From Cotesia glomerata (Eukaryota > Arthropoda > Insecta > Hymenoptera > Braconidae): 64,000 bases of DNA. The notes beneath the pieces were generated by a model. It did not search any database and had not been told where the DNA came from. It worked only from the letters and a program-made list of their open reading frames with translations. This document shows, one piece after another, positions 11,075-23,219 of this stretch. Position 1 is the first letter of the stretch. Every line of letters begins with the position of its first letter. The stretch spans positions 15,697,095 through 15,761,094 of the forward strand of contig NC_058163.1 in the NCBI RefSeq assembly GCF_020080835.1. The letters are read 5' to 3'. Position numbers and translations under genes: made by a program.

Positions 11075-13066
11075 CTCAACTTCTCATGAGTTGATTTTAT
11101 ATCTCCTCAAATGCCTGGGGGTCAATCCTGAAATAGTGGAATGCATTCGGCGTACAATGCAGCTCTGGCGAACGCGTTTTCACATTGGAAGTGGAAACGC
11201 ATTGCACATAACCGGAGTTGTAGAGTACAAACGAGGGGTCTTCCAAGGTGATTCCTTGAGCCCTCTGCTGTTTTGCATCTCACTGCTGCCTATATCTGTT
11301 GCTCTCCGTAAAACTCGTGGGTACTCTGTGGGGCCTCCGGGTGATCGAAAATACTCGATTACCCATCTGCTTTATATGGATGACCTGAAGCTGTATAGTG
11401 CTGATGAAGATCATCTACAGGCGGCCCTTAACATCGTAGCAGAGTACACGCGGGATGTCGGAATGTCTTTTGGGTTGGACAAGTGTGCGGTCGTACATCT
11501 GGCGAGGGGTAAGTGCTCTGTTACGGGTGATGATGTCGAGTTGGTAGATGGGAGCGTTTTAAGACAATTAGACGCCGGAGAGTTGTATAGATATCTAGGA
11601 ATGGAAGAGCACCGCATGCATGCGGTCTCCGAAGTCCAAGCAACTCTCCGTAGCGAGTATGTTAGGAGACTCCGGAAAATCTGGTCCTCCGAACTTTCCG
11701 GCAAAAGTAAAGTCTCCGCTACTAACACGCTCGCTGTCCCAGTCTTACTATACTCTTTCGGTATCTTAAAATGGGCCCGAAAGGATCTGCGAGATCTCGA
11801 CATCAGAACCCGTAAGACTATCAACATGAACCGGAGCATGCACCCCAATTCATCAGTCGCCAGATTATACCTCTCTCGGTCAATCGGTGGGAGAGGTTTG
11901 CAGAGCTTGGAGCGGCTTCACGATCGTTTAGTCCTGGGTTTAACACACGAAGTTGTCAATTTCACTGCAGATGAGGATGACTTTCTTATGCAAATTGTTC
12001 ATAAACATGAGAATGCGCATAAGGGGTCGTTCTTATATAAGGCAGCAATATATGCGGCAAGAACCCTTGGTCTTGGAGAAATAAACGCTCTTATGGAACT
12101 CCGAAAGGAGGAATTCAAGAGCGTCATCAGGAACGCTGAGGAAAAACAACTCCTAGGCGAACTGATGGACAAGTCCATGCACAGCGTGTTCTTCAAACAC
12201 GTGCGTGATTATGGCTTGTCCACCCAGCTGACCTTTTCCTTCTTAAAGTCAGCTGGCCTGATGTCCGAGACTGAAGGGTTCATATTTGCCTGCCAAGATG
12301 GTGTCATTAACACTCTAGAATACCGTAGCAAGGTGCTCCAGGTGCAGCTTCTGGACACGTCATGTAGGATGTGTAAACAACACCCGGAGACGCTCATGCA
12401 CCTTTTGTCGGCATGTCCTGTGCTGGCGAGAGGTGCATATATCCAGCGTCACAACGCTGCCCTGAGAGTACTGTACTACTATTTTCGTCATTATTACGGT
12501 ATTGATATGACACCAGTGCTGCCTTATCTGCCAGGAGATATTCCCCAGGTTGTTGGGAATGACAGTTGCAAAATTTATTGGAACATGCCATTTGCAACAA
12601 CCCGGCGGATAGATCACAACAAACCTGATATTGTGCTCTTCGACAAGGCCACTCGTGACATTTATGTCATTGAGTTCTCGGCCCCGGCTGAACACAACAT
12701 CTCAGCCAAAGAAGAGCACAAAAGACAGATATATCAGGATCTCCTGTTTGAAATTGGCAAACTTTACCCAGGTTACCGTGTCAAGCTCATCGTCCTGATT
12801 GTTGGCGTCCTCGGAGGGATGAAACAGTCTTTTGTATCCTCACTTGCAAGAGTTCCAGCTTGCTCATCAAAAGCTGAATTCTTGGCGGTCAGGATGCAGA
12901 AGGCTGTCATACTAGGTTCCCTCCGTCTACTTAGGAAAATGACTTTGGCCTGCTGTGATCACTAACCGCCTTGTTGTGCGGAGTGGTCCAGCAGTAATGG
13001 ATGGAGCTCAGGCTGGGCCCTCGGAGAATCGGACTCCGGGGACAACCCCCCTGAGCATTTAATAAC
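11072..13066 (+). mobile_element. R4/Dong-type LINE, 5'-truncated copy 2
   Basis: Starts abruptly at TGACTCAACTTCTC, equivalent to about position 9022 of copy 1, and then matches copy 1 almost base for base to the shared end CCTGAGCATTTA. It is flanked on both sides by (TAA)n. 5' truncation is typical of incomplete target-primed reverse transcription. Confidence 0.85.
11091..12965 (+). CDS. Truncated RT / endonuclease of LINE copy 2
   Basis: Open for about 624 codons from the truncation point. It keeps the FQGDSLSPLLF motif, YMDD, the CCHC-like finger and the KPD...E endonuclease motif. It lacks the N-terminal half of the RT and any ATG-based start in the right context, so it should not make an active enzyme. 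Differences from copy 1 are scattered single substitutions (for example Asn to Ser after the SSELSGK motif, and a Leu to Phe change in YYYLRH). The frame has been kept open, which indicates a young insertion. Confidence 0.8.
   Translation: MILYLLKCLGVNPEIVECIRRTMQLWRTRFHIGSGNALHITGVVEYKRGVFQGDSLSPLLFCISLLPISVALRKTRGYSVGPPGDRKYSITHLLYMDDLKLYSADEDHLQAALNIVAEYTRDVGMSFGLDKCAVVHLARGKCSVTGDDVELVDGSVLRQLDAGELYRYLGMEEHRMHAVSEVQATLRSEYVRRLRKIWSSELSGKSKVSATNTLAVPVLLYSFGILKWARKDLRDLDIRTRKTINMNRSMHPNSSVARLYLSRSIGGRGLQSLERLHDRLVLGLTHEVVNFTADEDDFLMQIVHKHENAHKGSFLYKAAIYAARTLGLGEINALMELRKEEFKSVIRNAEEKQLLGELMDKSMHSVFFKHVRDYGLSTQLTFSFLKSAGLMSETEGFIFACQDGVINTLEYRSKVLQVQLLDTSCRMCKQHPETLMHLLSACPVLARGAYIQRHNAALRVLYYYFRHYYGIDMTPVLPYLPGDIPQVVGNDSCKIYWNMPFATTRRIDHNKPDIVLFDKATRDIYVIEFSAPAEHNISAKEEHKRQIYQDLLFEIGKLYPGYRVKLIVLIVGVLGGMKQSFVSSLARVPACSSKAEFLAVRMQKAVILGSLRLLRKMTLACCDH

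Positions 13067-13134
<68 letters not shown>
13067..13134. repeat. (TAA)n microsatellite after LINE copy 2
   Basis: A TAA run of about 22 units, degenerating into TCGTAATAATAATCATAA where the satellite resumes. Confidence 0.9.
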
Positions 13135-13204
13135 CGTAATAATAATCATAAAAATCAATTGAGAATGATGAAAATTAATTTCCTATTATAAAAATTAATT
13201 TCAG
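13135..13204. repeat. AT-rich satellite, short remnant
   Basis: About 70 bp with AAAATTAATTTC-type units, the same satellite as the earlier blocks, between the (TAA)n tract and the tail of LINE K. Confidence 0.6.
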
Positions 13205-13514
13205 ATAGATAGATAGATAGATAATAAACATTATTGACCCTAGAGCCTTAGCTCCCTCAGGACCATCATAATTATACATTATAATCAGTGTAAAATACAG
13301 AGCATGTAATTACATAAATTGAAAATAATAAAATAATAACATATTATAATGAAATAATAACGTGAATTATAAATTATAAATTATAATCGTGGTAGATATG
13401 AGACAAGTTGCCAGAAAACCTGGTAATAGCACAGTTAAGCAAAACTAATATCATTCAATATCACTCAAGGCATAGCAGCATACAATAATGACAATCAAAG
13501 CTCAATATCATGAA

Positions 13515-16271
13515 TTAATACTTTTGCAAATAACAATTATAGCACGCACTACGGAACAGTTCATAATTTTCAGCTTTAGTTACTTCTGGGGGTAGCGCAT
13601 TCCAAATGCGTATTCCGCGGATAAGAAAAGAGTTCTCAAATATCCGACAATTAGATCTAGGCAGGCGTAAATAATCCTCCCTTACATCACCCCTCCGCAA
13701 AGCTACCGGCAAAAACTCCAAATTACATCTGAACAATTGTCGATAGCCCATACATATTTCTTTATAAAAAAGGCATGCCATGAAATAATTTCTCCTGTCA
13801 CTCAACTTCAACCATCCCAGTCTCTTAAAGTACGGCGTAATATGCTCAGCCCTTGAAACCCTAAAAATATAGCGAACACAGGAGTTCATTTTACGCTGCA
13901 GCCGCACCTGCAAACTATTGCTAATATTACAGTAACCTACACAAAAGTAGTCAAACACCGGGAATATCAGCGTGGTGCCAAGCTTTATACGCAATTTCTC
14001 ATTGAAGACTTCATTATTTACCTTCAACTGCGCTAGCACCCGCATCGCCCGATTGCACACTTCCGTAACCTGACAATCCCAGGAAAGAGTACAATCAATC
14101 AAAACTATTGACTTTAAAATTACTACCAAAAATTATAGCTTTGGTCTTTGACGCATTCAACTTAAGATAATTAATATTGCACCACTCAACAATGTCAACT
14201 ATCTCTGCATTCAGCGCAGCAACACAATCATTAACATGTTCCAAATCACAAGACAAGTATATCGCTAAATCATCAGCATAAAGCAAGTATCGACAGCACA
14301 GTCGTTGAGAGAGATCCGAAATATAGAGTGAGAACAATAAAGGGCCTAGCACACTCCCTTGCGGCACACCATTAAGCACATTCCTCCAAGAGGACGCACA
14401 CCCATCTGCGAACACCTGCTGCTTTCTCTGAGTCAAGTAAGACCTGATCCACACAATTGCATCATCAGAAAAGTTCATTGATATTAATTTACGTAGTAGT
14501 CTTATATGATTAACAGAATCAAAAGCCTTACTCAGATCAAAGAAAACAGCCACAGTGACTTTAGACTCATTTATAGCCGACCGAATGTCATCGCAGAGCT
14601 TGATGACCGCAGTCTGCGTATTTAAACCCTTCCTAAAGGCTATCTGATACTCATCTATATAATTATTCTCAGTAACATACTTAACAATTCGATCATGCAC
14701 ACAGCGCTCAAGTGCCTTTGACAAGTTACTTGTCAGCGATATTGGCCGAAAATCTGCACACACCTCCGCATTCAACCTCTTTGGTATCGGGACAATACGC
14801 GATAACTTCCACTCTTTCGGAAATACGCCTGAATTTAACGAACTATTAAAAAGTAGTGTCACAAATGGCAACACAAATGAAAGCAAACATTTATAGGCTT
14901 TAATTGGAAAATTATCGGGGCCAACAGAGTTGGAAGCCGCATTATTGCCCTATTAACAACATTATCATCAAGCTCCGAGAAACTAAAACATACATTATCA
15001 TTGCCACCGTAGTGAGTTGTAATATCAGACTCATCAACCTTAAGCACAGAACAACCAGACGACTGTACAAAATAGTCATTTAACTCATTCAAATCCACTC
15101 CAATAGCAGACCGAGCACCCTTACGCTTTATTAGACCAAGCCTACGCAGATCGTTCCACATGGCTTGTGCACTTTTTACAGAACTTAATTGACTATCAAA
15201 ATAGCGCTTTTTAGCTTCACTTATTCGCTGCTTCACCAAACGCCGCACATCAGTATACTCCTTATAGGCATAGCCAGTTCTCCTGAAGATCCTATACAGC
15301 TTGTCACGACGAGCCTGAAGATCCCTGATGTAGCTAGTAAACCACGGCGCTGGGGGGCGACGAGGGCTGATCATTCTCTCAGGAGCAACAGCATCAATAA
15401 TATCACGAAGCTGCCGATGAAACCATACATTCATATCCTCAACAGACGCTTGCAGTTCCATATCCTCAATGTTAACCTCGTTAAACAGCCGTTCCAGTAG
15501 TTCATCATCAATACTATGCCAGCTCCGATATGTAAAGCTCCTCAATTTCTGCTGCTCTACCTTATAGTTATACTCAATAGATATTAAATCATGATCAGAC
15601 AAAAACGGCTGGGCAGACTGCTCAGAAGACAGGATCTTAGCAGCATCATCAACAACACAGACATCAAGCCACGTATCAGAGTTCTGAAGGTGATGCGTCG
15701 TCTCATATGGAACGATATTCAGATTAAAACTAACACATAGTCTACGCAGCTGATCACCGTAGAAGTTCCTGGAGCTCAAATCAGAGTTGAAGTCGCCCAT
15801 AATAATTATATTTCTGTAGGTCGCAACAGCAGCTTCAAGATCATCCTCCAAATCATCAAGATGACCAGTATTAGGGGGCTTGTAAACAACTCCTACCAAG
15901 ATTCGCTCCTTAGATGATCCTGAAACTTCAACAAACAAATACTCTGGATGCTTATCTACTAGATTCGTAGAGGATAATACACACTTAGACATCAGGTCAT
16001 CCCTGACATAGAGAGCAACTCCACCACCGCTCCGCAGGCACCGGTCATGACGATGAAGCACAAACGACGGCAGGAACACCATACCATCAGATATTAAATG
16101 ATTTAACCAAGTCTCAGACACAGCAATAACATCATACTTATTCCCACGAAAATATTCTTTAAAAATCTCTAAATGACGCTCATTCCTTAACGATTGAGCA
16201 TTAACATGACACACTCTCAAACACTTTTTATTGAACAGAGGTCGCAGAGTGCCAACCACAATGTCAGACAC
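13515..16271 (-). pseudogene. LINE K ORF2: apurinic-type endonuclease and reverse transcriptase
   Basis: The endonuclease is complete in motifs: CHVNAQSL at the start, SETWL with its glutamate, GDFNSD, and SDHD. The RT contains DLSKAFDSV, GVPQGSVLGPLLFSLY and the catalytic YADD (LLYADDLAIY). Two lesions break the frame: a shift near 14940, between the linker and RT, and a deletion of roughly 25-30 codons with a shift near 14095-14129, after the RT palm (SNFKVNSF jumps to DCTLSWDCQ). The C-terminal thumb region ends at 13515. The enzyme would nick target DNA and prime cDNA synthesis, but this copy is dead as written. Confidence 0.8.
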
Positions 16272-16316
16272 GCCTCCAGGTGATGATGATGATGATACCG
16301 AGGGAGCAACTCGCTG

Positions 16317-17372
16317 CTAATCAAGCAGACCCCGCAAAGGACCTACTCCCGTTGAAGGTAACAGCTTCACTGGAGGCTTATCTTCCGCATACCGGACGTT
16401 AACACACGCAAAAGAAATCCAGACACTCCTAGCCTGGATCCTAGGATAAGCCTTACGCACATCAGCACGAAGCTTGTAAAGAGAAGAAGGATAACGCCTA
16501 TGAACATACACAGGAGCATCAGGAACCTGCGCTTTAGGCATTACAGCACCCAGCTTCACAGGATTACTCCTTACACTCTTCATAACCTCATCAACAAACC
16601 TCTGACTGCCGAACTTAACGCGTACATTGCGATTCATAGCACCAGCCCTTCCAAGCCGCTCCAGTTTAACCACATCTCTCTCAGCAACCTGAACTCCAAT
16701 AGCAGTGGTAAATAACATAAATGTGTCCATAAGTCTTTCACCGCGCCCCTCTGGAAGCCCACCAATTGTAATCTCATCAGCTAGCAATTGAGATTCAAGC
16801 TGCAGCGTTCTCAACTCAAGACTACCATCGCACACCCTCTGCGCAGCACCCTTAATCTCTTCAGCAAGGTCAGCAGAGAGACCAAGCTGGCCCTTTTCAA
16901 CTTCAATCAAGCGCTCCTGAAGCTCTTTAACTGTAATCTTCAGCGAGTTACACTCAAGACTCAAATGATCAATCTTTCCCTCGACTGACGCAATAGACTT
17001 CACGAAACCATCAACCTTAGCCACCATCCCATCCACTTTCATGCCGATGTCGCCAATCTTATCAAATTGCTCGAGCTTAGCACTGATCTCATTGATCTCA
17101 TCAACATTGATACCCTCAAGCTTCTTGCTCATCACGTCAATCTTCTCAACACTGCTCAGTCGCTCATTAATCTTATTAAAAATGTCAGAGACATCCGGAA
17201 CACAGGCCGGACACTTGTTTACAATCTTCGCAGCAGCTAGCGACTTACTCGGCAAATTACAACGAACTTTTACACAAGAGTCATGATAATAATGCTTACA
17301 TTCAGCCTTAGTTTGAATCAAAGCTGACACGTCGGTAATACCGCGAACACAGATCACACAATAAGCAGTCAT
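16317..17372 (-). CDS. LINE K ORF1: zinc finger, coiled coil, RNA-binding C-terminus
   Basis: Open without stops. The frame extends 25 codons further upstream to 17447, but that stretch looks like 5' UTR. The ATG at 17372, just before CVICVRG, is the better start. Cysteine/histidine spacing at the N-terminus (CVIC...CKHYYHDSC...CPAC) fits a PHD/RING-type finger. A long heptad-rich region (about residues 80-200) follows, then ITIGGLPEG and a basic C-terminal domain with VYVHRRYPSSLYKL and WISFACVNVRYAED. This is like ORF1 of CR1-like LINEs and the C-terminus of baculovirus FP protein. ORF1 proteins bind the element RNA. It lies 45 bp upstream of ORF2 in transcript order. Confidence 0.7.
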   Translation of the reverse strand: MTAYCVICVRGITDVSALIQTKAECKHYYHDSCVKVRCNLPSKSLAAAKIVNKCPACVPDVSDIFNKINERLSSVEKIDVMSKKLEGINVDEINEISAKLEQFDKIGDIGMKVDGMVAKVDGFVKSIASVEGKIDHLSLECNSLKITVKELQERLIEVEKGQLGLSADLAEEIKGAAQRVCDGSLELRTLQLESQLLADEITIGGLPEGRGERLMDTFMLFTTAIGVQVAERDVVKLERLGRAGAMNRNVRVKFGSQRFVDEVMKSVRSNPVKLGAVMPKAQVPDAPVYVHRRYPSSLYKLRADVRKAYPRIQARSVWISFACVNVRYAEDKPPVKLLPSTGVGPLRGLLD

Positions 17373-18092
17373 TGCAACAGACACCGCTAGATGGCAGCAC
17401 AATGCAGTCAATAAGCAGCAAGAGAAAACGTGCCCCGCAGAAAACACAACCTCAATCCAAAAAACGCAATAAATGTTTTAATTAAAACTAAAGAACTACA
17501 CTACAGATGTAAAGTAATAATAGTAATAATAATGTTTATTTGCGTTAAGCAGGATACAATCTTCAATACAAAATATTACAAGAGATTGGATTTAGGGTAA
17601 TTAATACAAAAAGAAAAATATAAAAATATAAAAGTGGCTTCGAAAGTGACTATGGAAAAACGATTATGAAATGAAATGAAATTAGAGGTTGTTTCTGATT
17701 TTGTGGCTAGATTTACAATGAGCAAAAAGCGTTTGGGTTGATTCCTAGGTCCAGGTTTTCAAAAATTCCAAGGAGATGCCGTGATGTAGATCGTTGAGGG
17801 TCCATTCTTCTAAAAATTTCTCTTTGGGTTTACTAATTGCTGGACAGTCGGACAAGAAATGGGTAATGGAGTCAGGTTCACTTAGGTAGCAGCATTGACA
17901 GTTCTTCGGAGGGGAAAATTTGGTAAGGTGAATTGCTGAGGATTATGTTGGATGCTGAGTGGCCAAATGTCCTGTGGTCGAAAATTATCTGACATGCTGA
18001 AGATTTGGTGTATCTAACCACATCTAGGGAATGTTGGTAGTTTCTGTATTTTTCTACCAGGGTGTCCTTTTTAGGTAGATTTCTATAGAAAT

Positions 18093-18211
18093 ATAACTAT
18101 TGTAGCCGGTCTCATGTTGTAATTTTAGGAAAATTTTATCATAATATGTTTTATTTTATCGAGTAATGTCGAAAAATGGCATTGGCTCAAAAGTTTATAT
18201 ATGTATTTATG

Positions 18212-18266
<55 letters not shown>

Positions 18267-18267
18267 C

Positions 18268-18298
<31 letters not shown>

Positions 18299-19007
18299 AT
18301 ATAACGCGCCATGTCAGCAGGATTGCGCCCACAGTTCTCAACCGATCTTTATGAAATTTTGTGGGCTTATTCTGTGGATCAATACCAAGATCAAGTTCAA
18401 AGATGAGCAAAATCGACCGGTTAGTTTACGAGTTGTGGGTGTTTGAAAATTTTTTTCATTTTCAAAAAATTTTGAATTTTGTATTTTTTATGAAAATAAT
18501 CTTCCAGATGTAAAAAATAGATAAAATCTATCAAATTTATCTTAAATTTCATTTAATAACCTTCAATTTAAACTATTATTTGTCTAGTTTTTATGATTTT
18601 TAATTAATTCCGTGAATTTGAAAATTTTCAAAAATTTTTCAATGAACGTATTTCAGCCCTTTTTCTTTAAATAATTTTTAAGCCATAAAAGATAGCTTGA
18701 ATTTATCAACTTTATGTCAAAATTCACATAATTATCTTCGATTTGAGCTATTATTCGTTACCTTTTGATACTTTTTTCAATTTATTTCGGAGTTTGAAAA
18801 TTAAAAAAAAATCAAAAATAAATTAATTTTTAGCTATTATCATCAAATGACTTTCGTCTGTTACAAATCCTATTTTTTAGGAAGATGTCTTTGAATATCT
18901 ATTGGTTGTAGTCGGTCTCATATCATTATTTGCAAAAATATAATAAAAAATAAATTTTAGGACATTTTTGCCTTTTAATAACGTGTTTTTTTTTCAATAT
19001 TCAAACA
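18093..19007. mobile_element. Unidentified 915 bp insertion in LINE L
   Basis: It interrupts LINE L and is flanked by AGAAAT at 18087-18092 and 19008-19013. Its ends show no inverted repeat. Near both ends lies a loosely conserved direct repeat around TTGTAGCCGGTCTCAT (18099) and TTGTAGTCGGTCTCAT (about 18903). The inside holds a (TA)n tract and a non-AT-rich patch (about 18305-18440, with CAGCAGGATTGCGCCC) followed by AT-rich DNA. No coding frame is seen. The 6 bp duplication is the evidence for insertion. Confidence 0.55.
18217..18295. repeat. (TA)n microsatellite
   Basis: Two TA runs separated by GCATA inside the 915 bp insertion. Frames of alternating Ile-Tyr here are artefacts. Confidence 0.9.
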
Positions 19008-20935
19008 AGAAATCTACCTATCCATGTCGGGTATGGCCGAATGGCGTTTTTTTTGACACCATCGAAGTAGTGAGAGATTGTTAAGCATGTTTTCTTCACC
19101 GATCTTTTCCAAGATTTCAGAAAGTTGTTGGACCCAGTTCAGTTTGGCGAAATTGAAGGGAGATTTTGCAAGAGATGTGAGGTACTTCAAGCAGGCTTTG
19201 TGAAGTCGATCATCAGGCATGTTCAGGATCTTGGTGACCCAGTTTAGGGCAGCTTTCAGGGCTAAGGTAGAGAAGTGATCTAGCCCGAGTTCTATGCGAA
19301 GGGCATAGTTGGGTGTACACAACGGTACGTTCAGCAAACGTTTGAAGAAAAATAGACTAGCTGATTCCAGTCTTTCTAGGTTATCAGGTTGCAGGCCCCA
19401 GGCGTGAGCCAGGTACGCCATTGTGGAGCGGATGATGCTACTGTACAGTTTCGTGACTCCAGCCCAGACGCTAGTCTTAAGTTTGGCGAGAATTCCCAAG
19501 ACAGAGCTGGCTGCAACTTTACTCTTTTTTATGGCTTCGGTGATGGCCAGGTGCCCTTGTAGTGACGTGCAGAAGGTGACTCCGCGGTATTCGAACGATG
19601 GGATCACTTCGATGATCTCACTCTTGTAGGTGAATTTGCTTAACTTCCTTGGAATGCGGCCAGTAGATCTGGTGACAAGGATCTTGGTTTTTCGAGTATT
19701 AACTGTGAGATCGTTATTAAGCAGTACTCTTCAAGAAGCAAGAGGCTTCTGCCTGGTTTCGCTTCGGAGGTAGCCAGAAGAGCGATGTCGTCTGGGTACA
19801 TCAGAAGCAGGATTTCACGGGGTCCAAGGAAGAGTCCTTCGGCACCTTTGTTATGCAGAACCCGGACCAAATCACTGATGTAAAGGCTAAAAAGAACAGG
19901 GCTTAGGATTTCCCCTTGAAGCACTCCCTCAGTGATTTGAATGGGAGATGATAACTTGCCACGACTTTTTACACGCAAGTGTGTGTTATTGTAAAGGTTC
20001 ATAAGGAGTCTCAGGATCTTGGCACTTAGACCAAGCTGATTCAGCTACTCCCAAAGTTTTACATGTGGGACGAAGTCGAAGGCCCTTTTAAAATCAATAA
20101 AGAGGGCATACGTACTTACTCCCTTAAATCTGGCCTGGCACTGTAATGAAGCTTGAAGGTTGAATACGTTGTCCTCGCATCCTCGACCGGGGCGAAATCC
20201 TGCCTGCTCCTTAGGGATAAGCCCATTATCGTCAGTCCATTTCCTCAAACGTTTGTAGATAATTTGAGTAAATTTTTTAGTGATACTGTTTACCAGAGCA
20301 ATGCCTCTGTAATTGTTTGGGTCTCCAGGATCACCTTTTTTGTGCAACATGAACATGATGAACTCAGACCAATTATATGGAGGAATGCCAGAGTCGAGAA
20401 TTTTGTTAAAAAGTGAGGTAATTAATACAAGCCAGTTGTGCGGAAGAGCTTTAAGAAACTCGTTGGGGATTCCGTCCGACCTAGCAGCTTTGTTTTCTTT
20501 AGTATTGGCAATGCTTGCCAGGACATCGTCAGTGGTGATTTCAGCATCCAAGTTACTGTCTATCTGGTTGAGACACGTGTCTGTGAGTTGGTACTTAGGG
20601 TTATAAATGTCCTGATAAAATTCTTCCCACTTGTCTAAGGTGATTTGAGGTTGTTGGTACTGTTGACTGCGGGTTGATCTGATAACGCTCCAGAAGTCGG
20701 AAGAGTTGCGGGTATTGGCGAATTTCTTGTGTAGCAGTTTGACGTATTCAGATCTTTTTTCATTAAGTTGTTTGTGATACTCCGATTTAAGATTGTTATA
20801 ATCAGCCTAAAGTGAGCGGTCGGAAGGGTTTGGTTTACAATTTTTTTGCTGGCAGTTAACCTCTGTTTTCTTCGCGTGGCAGTCAGAGTCGAACCATGGT
20901 TTTTCGGTACGTATACGCTGATGTAAAGTTATTAA

Positions 20936-21327
20936 AGTACGATGATAGAAATTTATTTTAAAAGTTGAATAATCAATATTCAATTATAAAAATCAAGAAT
21001 ATATGATAAATTATCAATTTTTTGATAAAAAATCAATTTTAGATTATGATTAATTGATTTTCAATCTTGAAAATTAATTATTATATAAGAACAATAATTT
21101 GAGATAATAAATAATTAATGTTAAAGAAACTAGTTTGAGATTATGAATAATCAATTGTCAATTTTAAAGATCAATAATATCCAATGAATCGTTGATTGTT
21201 GTTTGAGAAATAATTTTGGTTATGAGTAAATAATTTGTTATTATAAAAATCAATTTTTGACTAAAAATCATTAATTTTATATAATAAAGATTAATTTTAT
21301 ATTATTCTAGAGGATGAATAATTAATT
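20936..21327. repeat. AT-rich satellite, block 4
   Basis: Units such as AAAATCAATTTTAGATTATG and ATAATAAAGATTAATTTTAT, the same satellite as blocks 1-3, between LINE L and the second family B LTR. Confidence 0.65.
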
Positions 21328-23219
21328 TGTAACGAGGTAATATACCCACTCAATTGGCCCCTTAAATTAAATTAATTAAAACAATAAACTAAATCAAATT
21401 TGAAAACTAGTATTAATAAATAAAAGGGTGCCACTAGAATGTTTAATCACGGTTCCTAGAACCGGAACCAGAGCTGAGCTTATCTTACAGAGAGAGAAAG
21501 TAGAGGAAGGTAATATATGGCCAAATTTATTAACAACAAAATTATTTAACAAGTTACGCACACTCACACTCACACTACAACAACTTAAGACTACAGCCTA
21601 ACTAACGGCTGACCAAGACCCTTATCTAACTAGCCAGCAAAGCACCTCACACAGAGACTGTCGTATGAGGGGACGCTGTTAAACATCTAACTCACTAAAT
21701 ATTCAACTAATCTAGCCTACTAACGGCTAACCAGAACTGACTTGACTTACTAAACTTAACTAAGTAGCCAGCGAAGCACTTCGCACAAAAACTGTCGTAT
21801 GCGAGGGGACGCTGTTAAACACCTAACTCACTATAAACCCTTAACTAAGTAGCCAGCAAAGCACCTCGCACAGAGCCTGTTGTATACGAGGGGACGCTGT
21901 TAACACACACACACTCTCATTACTCACACGTCTACCCACACACACACTGAATTTACTTTACTATACTTTTTATTTATTGAAAAATTATAAAAATTATGAC
22001 AAAATTTAATCCCAAAATTTTTTGCATTCAATTTTTACTTAATTATTTCAGTCATTAGCTAGCAATTTAATTAAAAATTATTTCCACGACTAATAATTTA
22101 ATTCCCAAAAATTCTAACTAAAAACTAAAGCATAAATTTATTCCAATTCGACTTGTAATTCAATATTAAATAATAGCACAAATTCTTATAAATTTTATCG
22201 TAAAATTTTAACTAAATAATCTTGGATTCAATATCCATGCTGATAAATACTTTTATAAATAATTTTAATAAAATAATAACTTTAATTACGCAAATGAATT
22301 CAGGAACTTAAGTTCAATACATAAAATACCCACGTGGAATTTTCTGAATAAATAAATAATTATTAAATAATTTATCTCAATATGAAAAATAAATTAACGA
22401 AAAATTATCCACGGGTAAATCAGTCTCAAATGCGCCAACATCTCAGTAAATCAATTCTCAATAAATAATAAAACATTTAATAATTATTTCCTTGTAATAG
22501 ATGATATCGATAAATGATAATTCAATTGTTCGTAATAAATTATCGAGTAAAATAATCGAAAAGAATTTTCGCGCTCACAATGGACGCCAAGTATTCGTTA
22601 GTGCGTAGTAACTTTGACCTTGGGTACGAGTTAACTGCGTTGTACTATTCAACCGAAGATTGACTGGTCCGTGAGGAGACAAAGGAAATTTCTTGAAGAA
22701 TTTATCATTCGGTATTTATTTTATTAGATAAAATAAATGCAACTGAAACCGATTTTTCAGATGTTCAAGAATTATTAATAATTAATCAAGTAAAATATTT
22801 TTATAAAATAAATTCTCACGACAATTTACACCACAAGGCCTTTGAGCAGTCCTCGGGTAAAAATCCCTTTGAGGGACGCTCAACACCAGCTACCGAATAT
22901 AAATCAATTGCAATTGAATAATTATTGAATTGTTACGAATCGAATAATTACACTACTGGAGATTGAAGTCCTAGATGTTGTTGACTTCTGTCGTCTGGTA
23001 ACAAATCCAGGGATTGGTCCCTCTAGATTCCTGTAGCACACTGTCTGGCAGTTACACTACATCTCCCTGTCGCAATGCTCGGCTCACCTATATAATAACC
23101 CCCAAGCTACCCCCTCCTACTCTCTCTTTAGGCCCGAAGATCGAGACGCGCCAGTGCTGCGTCGAACAGTTATCGATCTCTGGCGACTTATTGATTCAGA
23201 GTAATTTTACCATGTTACA
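21328..23219. mobile_element. Solo LTR, family B, second copy
   Basis: Starts TGTAAC and ends GTTACA, perfect 6 bp inverted ends, and is flanked by AATT (21324-21327 and 23220-23223). It aligns with the nested LTR at 1124-3252, for example at ATTGGCCCCTTAA, CCAGAGCTGAGCTTAT and GAGACGCGCCAGTGCTGCGT. No internal coding sequence or partner LTR is seen, so it is a solo LTR left by recombination. Confidence 0.8.
21625..21905. repeat. Three repeat units inside LTR B copy 2
   Basis: Three copies of a unit starting TAGCCAGC(A/G)AAGCAC and ending GGGGACGCTGTTAA lie near 21640, 21769 and 21849. Spacing is unequal, because the first and second are separated by an AACGGCTAACCAGAAC segment. The equivalent place in copy 1 holds a different 92 bp unit. 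Confidence 0.75.

Larger units (their letters stand above)
13205..17515 (-). mobile_element. CR1/Jockey-group LINE (K)
   Basis: A minus-strand two-ORF LINE. Its 3' end is a (TATC)n tail, seen on the plus strand as GATAGATAGATAGATAGATA near 13205-13224. ORF1 (17372-16317) carries a zinc finger and coiled coil, and ORF2 (16271-13515) carries endonuclease and RT. The closest relative in this window is LINE M at 33707-39600, which has the same ORF1 plan. The 5' limit is uncertain; it lies between ORF1 and the tail of LINE L near 17515. Confidence 0.75.
17740..20910 (-). pseudogene. LINE L reverse transcriptase, broken
   Basis: Pieces in order from 20910: a linker with KPWFDSDCH and a TAG stop near 20806; an RT frame at 20551-20045 with NKAARSDGIPNEFLK, PNNYRGIALVNS, GFRPGRGCEDNVF and FIDFKRAFD; a frameshift into 20002-19640 with GVLQGEILSPVLFSLYISDL; a frame at 19607-19014 covering the thumb; and, after the 915 bp insert, about 18092-17740 with a CCHC-like finger (CQCC...HFLSDC). 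The catalytic box reads YPDD (LLLMYPDDIALLA) rather than YADD. Several frame changes make it non-functional. Confidence 0.7.
17520..20935 (-). mobile_element. 5'-truncated non-LTR retrotransposon (L)
   Basis: A minus-strand LINE whose sequence begins, in element order, near 20930 inside the linker after the endonuclease (KPWFDSDCHAKK) and ends near 17520. It is truncated at its 5' end against satellite. Its coding region is split by a 915 bp insert at 18093-19007 flanked by AGAAAT. The clade is uncertain; the NYRGIALVNS and GFRPGRGCEDN motifs and the C-terminal CCHC finger fit the I/Jockey superfamily broadly. Confidence 0.65.

Noticed and set aside
18166..18410. Ile-Tyr repeat frames
   Set aside because: They are translations of the (TA)n tract.
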